A stretch of 26,278 nt of DNA, taken from Verrucomicrobia bacterium UBA1200 (GTDB taxonomy: Bacteria; Verrucomicrobiota; Kiritimatiellia; RFP12; UBA1067). How positions within the stretch are numbered: the first letter of the stretch is position 1; each line of letters starts with the position of its first letter. The stretch covers positions 317-26,594 of the forward strand of contig DBXY01000047.1 of the NCBI GenBank assembly GCA_002309765.1, given 5' to 3'. The position numbers and the translations under genes are program-made. The notes below the pieces were generated by a model. That model was not told the origin of the DNA. It made no database searches and was given only the letters and a program-made list of their open reading frames with translations. This document shows, in pieces, positions 22,890 through 26,278 of this stretch.

Positions 22890-23468
22890 ATGGAATACTT
22901 TCTGCTGATTGTAAGCGCGATTCTGGTGAACAACTTCGTGCTTTCGAAGTTTCTGGGCATTTGCCCGTTTTTGGGAGTGTCCAAAAAGATCTCCACAGCC
23001 CTTGGTATGTCGGGCGCGGTGATTTTCGTCATAACCATCGCGTCGGCGGTCACCTGGTGTCTGGAGAAGTGGCTGCTGGAACCGTTGGGGCTGGCAAAAT
23101 TTTTGGAAACCCTCTCCTTCATTTTGGTGATCGCGGCACTGGTGCAGCTGATTGACATTGTGATGAAACGTTTCGCGCCACCGCTGCACGCGGCGTTGGG
23201 CATCTTCCTGCCATTGATTACCACCAACTGCGCCGTGTTGGGCGTGGCGGTGCTGAACATGAAGGAGGGCAACGGCTTCTTCAAGTCCGTGGTGTTCGGT
23301 TTTGCCGCGTCGGTGGGCTTTTCGATGGCCCTGCTGATTTTCACCGGGCTGCGCGAGAAAATCGAGCGGGCGGATCCGCCCCGCTGTTTTCGCGGCGTGG
23401 CGATTTCGCTAGTCACCGCCGGCTTGCTGAGTTTGGCCTTCATGGGCTTCAACGGATTGGTAAAGTAA
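22890..23468 (+). CDS. rnfA: Rnf complex subunit RnfA (RsxA)
   Basis: The 192-aa integral membrane protein has about six transmembrane helices. It belongs to the RnfA/NqrE family: LVNNFVLSKFLGICPFLGVSKK near the N-terminus and LPLITTNCAVLGVAVLN in the middle. C25 and C114 lie in the two half-helix motifs that in this family hold a membrane-embedded 2Fe-2S cluster with the partner subunit RnfE. Rnf moves electrons between ferredoxin and NAD coupled to sodium or proton transport. AAGGAG precedes the ATG. It heads the A-B-C-D gene order. Confidence 0.96.
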   Translation: MEYFLLIVSAILVNNFVLSKFLGICPFLGVSKKISTALGMSGAVIFVITIASAVTWCLEKWLLEPLGLAKFLETLSFILVIAALVQLIDIVMKRFAPPLHAALGIFLPLITTNCAVLGVAVLNMKEGNGFFKSVVFGFAASVGFSMALLIFTGLREKIERADPPRCFRGVAISLVTAGLLSLAFMGFNGLVK

Positions 23469-23603
23469 AAAAGTGGCAATAAAGGGTATTGTTCGCCGTG
23501 TCCGCTTATTCCCGAAGTTGTTGACAGCGGGCGTATATAAGCAAATTGTACCGCTTGGGCGAAGTGGTTTGACCAGACTCTTTGGGCGAAGGGGAGCTTC
23601 ATT
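23469..23603 (+). promoter_or_regulatory. 135-nt gap between rnfA and rnfB with a direct repeat
   Basis: Unusually long for this operon. TTGGGCGAAG occurs twice (23555-23564 and 23582-23591), 27 nt apart. A TTGACA at 23521-23526 looks like a -35, but no good -10 stands 16-18 nt after it. GGGGAG just before the rnfB ATG is the Shine-Dalgarno. Confidence 0.3.
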
Positions 23604-24401
23604 ATGAATGCGATAACAGTGTCAACTTTGTGTGTCGGCGGCATCGGATGCGTAAGCGCGTTGGCACTCGCGGTGGCCGACAAGTTTTTGAGCGTTAAGG
23701 AGGACCCGCTGATCGGTCAGGTGACCGACCTGTTGCCCGGCGCAAATTGCGGCGGCTGCGGTTTCGCGGGATGCGCGGACTACGCCAAGGCGATTGTCAC
23801 CGGCGGGGCGGAGCTGAACTGCTGTGCGCCGGGCGGTGCGGAGGTGGCGGGCAAAATCGCCAAATGCCTCGGCCGCGATGCGGGCGACGTGGTTAAAAAA
23901 GTCGCGGTGGTTATGTGCGGCGGCGATTCCACCAGCGCGGTGCGGCGCTTCGCCTACAACGGAATCAACGATTGCGCGGCGGCAAACAGTACGGGCGGCG
24001 GCGACAAGGGATGCACTTACGGCTGTCTGGGTTACGGCTCCTGCGCGCGGGCGTGTCCAGCCGGCGCGATTGAAATTGCAAACGGCATTGCCCGGGTGGT
24101 CAAATCCCGCTGTATCGGTTGCGGCAAATGCGCCACCGTATGTCCGCGCAAGCTGATCAAACTGGTTCCGGCTTCCGAAACCGTGCATGTGCGCTGTTCC
24201 TCCAAGGACAAAGGCCCGGCGGTGAAAAAAGTGTGCGCCAAAGGCTGTATCGGTTGTCGCCTTTGTACCAAGTTGGGAGATCCCGGCGCGTTTTCCGCCG
24301 ACGGGTTCCTTTGCGCCCGCGACTATTCCCAACCGCTCACCAAGGCCGATGACGTTATCGCCAAATGTCCCGGACACTGTATCACGAAGGATGCCGATTA
24401 A
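23604..24401 (+). CDS. rnfB: Rnf complex iron-sulfur subunit RnfB
   Basis: The 265-aa protein has one N-terminal membrane helix (about 5-27) anchoring it to the inner membrane. C49, C52, C57 and C74 form the NCGGCGFAGC-type 4Fe-4S site. Two ferredoxin 4Fe-4S motifs follow: C137, C141, C147, C151 and C170, C173, C176, C180. A further cysteine-rich stretch (C198, C211, C215, C218, C221, C237, C255, C259) resembles the extended RnfB of anaerobes but lacks the regular second CxxCxxCxxxCP. It takes electrons from ferredoxin and feeds the membrane subunits. It is followed by rnfC after 2 nt. Confidence 0.95.
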   Translation: MNAITVSTLCVGGIGCVSALALAVADKFLSVKEDPLIGQVTDLLPGANCGGCGFAGCADYAKAIVTGGAELNCCAPGGAEVAGKIAKCLGRDAGDVVKKVAVVMCGGDSTSAVRRFAYNGINDCAAANSTGGGDKGCTYGCLGYGSCARACPAGAIEIANGIARVVKSRCIGCGKCATVCPRKLIKLVPASETVHVRCSSKDKGPAVKKVCAKGCIGCRLCTKLGDPGAFSADGFLCARDYSQPLTKADDVIAKCPGHCITKDAD

Positions 24402-24403
24402 CC

Positions 24404-25768
24404 ATGAAAATCATCAACTCTCCATTCCATTTTAAAGGCGGCATCCATCCGCAGTATCATAAAGATCTCGGCGACCGCGAGGCGATTCGCGAACTGCCGT
24501 TGCCCGCCAAGCTGACGGTTCCGATGTCCATGCATTTGGGCGCGCCCGCCAAACCGGTGGTTAAGGTAGGCGACATCGTAAAGGCCGGGCAGCTTATCGC
24601 CGAGGCGGGCGGTTTCATTTCCGCGCCCGTCCACGCCCCGGCATCCGGACAGGTAAAGGCAATCGATCAAACCGTCACCGCCCCCGGCCGGCCCTGCCAG
24701 GCGATAGTGATCGAGACTTCGCCGGAGCAGGAGTGGGAGCTGATGCCCCCGATTGCGGATTGGGGTTCCGCAGATCCGAAAATCCTGCTTGAGCGCATCG
24801 GCGCGGCCGGGGTGGTCGGAATGGGCGGCGCGGGTTTCCCGACCAAAGTGAAACTTTCCCCGCCGCCGAACAAGCCGATTGACACCATTATCCTGAATGG
24901 CGCGGAGTGCGAACCTTACCTTACCGGTGATAACCGGATGATGGTTGAGCACGCCGACCATATCGCGGTCGGAGCCCAGATTATGCGCCGCATTCTCGGC
25001 GCCGAAAAGCTCCGCGTGGCCATCGAGGACAACAAGCCCGACGCCATCGAGGCGATGGCTAAGGCGTTTGAGGGCGTGGACGGAGATGTGGCGGTAGTGC
25101 GGCTCCACACGGTCTATCCGCAAGGTTCGGAGAAACACCAGATTTACGCTGTTACCGGACGCGAGGTGCCGCGCGGCGGCCTCCCGATGGATGCCGGGTG
25201 CGTGGTGGAGAATGTCAGCACCGTTTACGCGATTTACGACGCGGTGGTCAATGGTCGTCCCCTGACCAGACGCGTGATCGAGGTTACCGGTGAGGGCGTG
25301 GCGCATCCTGCGAATCTGATGGCGCCCTTTGGCGTTTCTTACGCCGAGATGATTGAAGCCTGCGGTGGTTACGTCGGCAAGCCAGCCAAGCTGATTTCCG
25401 GCGGTCCGATGATGGGGTTCGCGCAAGCCAGCGGCGACATCCCCTGCGGTAAAACCACCGGCGGCATTTTGGTGCTGCCCCCACGGGAGGTCTCCAACTT
25501 CACCTCCCAGGCTTGCATCAGCTGCGGTCGTTGCGTGGACGCTTGTCCGATGCGGCTGATTCCGTCCGAACTCTCCCAGTTGATTGAGGCGGAGGATATT
25601 GACGGCGCGGCGAACATCTCGCTGATGGATTGCGTGGAGTGCGGCTGTTGCTCCTGGGTGTGTCCGGCGCATCGTCCGCTGGTGCAGCATTTCCGGCGCG
25701 GCAAGGCGATTGTAAACGCGAAGCGCGCGGCAGAACGCGCCAAACAGCAGGAAGCTGCGAAAAAATAG
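24404..25768 (+). CDS. rnfC: Rnf complex NADH-side subunit RnfC
   Basis: The 454-aa protein starts at MKIINSPFHFKGGIHP; the frame is open back to 24365 inside rnfB, but family homology begins at 24404 and AAGGA lies about 11 nt upstream. The N-terminal barrel-sandwich-like region is followed by the NuoF-like FMN/NADH-binding segment (GVVGMGGAGFPTKVKL, then LNGAECEPYLTGDNRMM) and an SLBB region. Two 4Fe-4S motifs are complete: C371, C374, C377, C381 and C410, C413, C416, C420. A basic Ala/Lys tail ends it. RnfC is the peripheral subunit that reacts with NAD. It overlaps nothing and precedes rnfD by 18 nt. Confidence 0.96.
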   Translation: MKIINSPFHFKGGIHPQYHKDLGDREAIRELPLPAKLTVPMSMHLGAPAKPVVKVGDIVKAGQLIAEAGGFISAPVHAPASGQVKAIDQTVTAPGRPCQAIVIETSPEQEWELMPPIADWGSADPKILLERIGAAGVVGMGGAGFPTKVKLSPPPNKPIDTIILNGAECEPYLTGDNRMMVEHADHIAVGAQIMRRILGAEKLRVAIEDNKPDAIEAMAKAFEGVDGDVAVVRLHTVYPQGSEKHQIYAVTGREVPRGGLPMDAGCVVENVSTVYAIYDAVVNGRPLTRRVIEVTGEGVAHPANLMAPFGVSYAEMIEACGGYVGKPAKLISGGPMMGFAQASGDIPCGKTTGGILVLPPREVSNFTSQACISCGRCVDACPMRLIPSELSQLIEAEDIDGAANISLMDCVECGCCSWVCPAHRPLVQHFRRGKAIVNAKRAAERAKQQEAAKK

Positions 25769-25786
25769 GCTTGGAAAGGATCTCCG

Positions 25787-26278
25787 ATGAACCCCGAAGT
25801 TAACCCGAATCTGTTGATGGTAAGTTCCTCGCCGCACGCCCATTCCGGCGCGTCAGTGCGGCGGATCATGCTGGATGTGCTGATTGCCCTGACTCCGGCC
25901 TTTGCCGCCGCGTGCTGGTTCTTCCGCCTTAACGCGTTGCGGCTCACCGCGACGTGCGTTTTGACCTGCTTGGCCACGGAATGGGTCTGCCGCAAGCTGA
26001 TGAAACGCGAAAACTCGCTGGGCGACCTCAGCGCCGCCGTGACCGGCGTGTTACTGGCGTTCAACCTGCCGCCGGAACTCCCCACATGGATGGCGGTAGC
26101 GGGCTCGGTTTTTGCCATTGCCATCGCCAAGCAGGTGTTTGGCGGTCTGGGCTACAACCCCTTCAACCCCGCGTTGGCGGGCCGCGTTTTCATGCTGATC
26201 TCCTTTACCGGCGCGATGACCACTTGGAGTCGCGCAAACTGGTCCTATAAGCTGGCGGCAGCCGCCCAGGATGCGGCA
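25787..26278 (+). CDS. rnfD: Rnf complex membrane subunit RnfD (cut by window end)
   Basis: The open frame runs from ATG 25787 to the last base (164 codons, no stop). It contains SSSPHAHSGASVRRIMLDVLIALTPA-type family sequence at the N-terminus, several transmembrane helices, and the signature NPFNPALAGRVFML with ISFTGAMTTW. The covalent FMN attachment site (SGAT-like) of RnfD lies further downstream and is not in the window. GGAAAGGA precedes the ATG. rnfG and rnfE would be expected next. Confidence 0.94.
   Translation, partial: MNPEVNPNLLMVSSSPHAHSGASVRRIMLDVLIALTPAFAAACWFFRLNALRLTATCVLTCLATEWVCRKLMKRENSLGDLSAAVTGVLLAFNLPPELPTWMAVAGSVFAIAIAKQVFGGLGYNPFNPALAGRVFMLISFTGAMTTWSRANWSYKLAAAAQDAA

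Noticed and set aside
24365..24403. Upstream start for rnfC
   Set aside because: It lies within the end of rnfB and adds residues not seen in RnfC proteins.
24398..25843. 481-aa open frame on the minus strand
   Set aside because: It is antisense to rnfC, whose iron-sulfur and FMN/NADH motifs are complete; the antisense product is low-complexity His/Arg/Gly sequence.
1..26278. CRISPR array, insertion sequence or prophage
   Set aside because: No regularly spaced repeats, transposase, integrase or terminal inverted repeats were seen anywhere in the window.

Overview
The window reads as a piece of chromosome from a Gram-negative bacterium of the PVC superphylum, most likely Verrucomicrobiota/Kiritimatiellota. 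This is inferred from gene content, not from a database search. The clues are very large secreted proteins built from LamG, discoidin and autotransporter-type beta-strand repeats, a secreted alpha/alpha-toroid protein, a TonB-dependent outer-membrane receptor and an Rnf complex. Most of the window is typical core genome with short gaps; the first 8.5 kb is accessory surface-protein territory.

Layout. (1) 1-8514, plus strand: two giant secreted proteins, a LamG protein of 1199 aa and a discoidin/autotransporter-repeat protein of about 1506 aa. The 324-bp gap between them holds what looks like the broken 3' end of a third, related gene. All three end in a similar short C-terminal motif. (2) 8555-8602: a near-perfect bidirectional terminator separates them from a long minus-strand cluster, tRNA-Gln(UUG)-prs-rplY-pth-rpsF-ssb-rpsR-rplI (12756 down to 8614). 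(3) 12895-17717, plus strand: adk-map-rpmJ-rpsM-rpsK-rpsD-rpoA-rplQ, the distal spc/alpha ribosomal operon, closed by a strong terminator. secY is not next to adk and infA is not between map and rpmJ. (4) 17722-20515, minus strand: a secreted thioredoxin-like protein, a secreted alpha/alpha-toroid protein and a ZnuA-type zinc-binding protein, the last two essentially abutting. (5) 20617-22736, plus strand: a compact cobalamin-riboswitch-like leader followed by a BtuB-like TonB receptor. (6) 22831-26278, plus strand: rnfA, rnfB, rnfC and the start of rnfD, which is cut by the window edge.

The ribosomal blocks supply translation and transcription components together with nucleotide enzymes (Prs, Adk) and protein or tRNA maturation enzymes (Map, Pth). 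The envelope block combines probable zinc and corrinoid uptake with a periplasmic redox protein. Rnf couples ferredoxin and NAD redox to an ion gradient, which suggests an anaerobic lifestyle.

The least explained items are the shared C-terminal motif of the surface proteins with its nearby gene remnant, a roughly 90-aa module alternating with LamG domains, the stripped-down cobalamin leader, a tRNA lying 20 nt ahead of prs, and an RnfB with an atypical C-terminal cysteine pattern.
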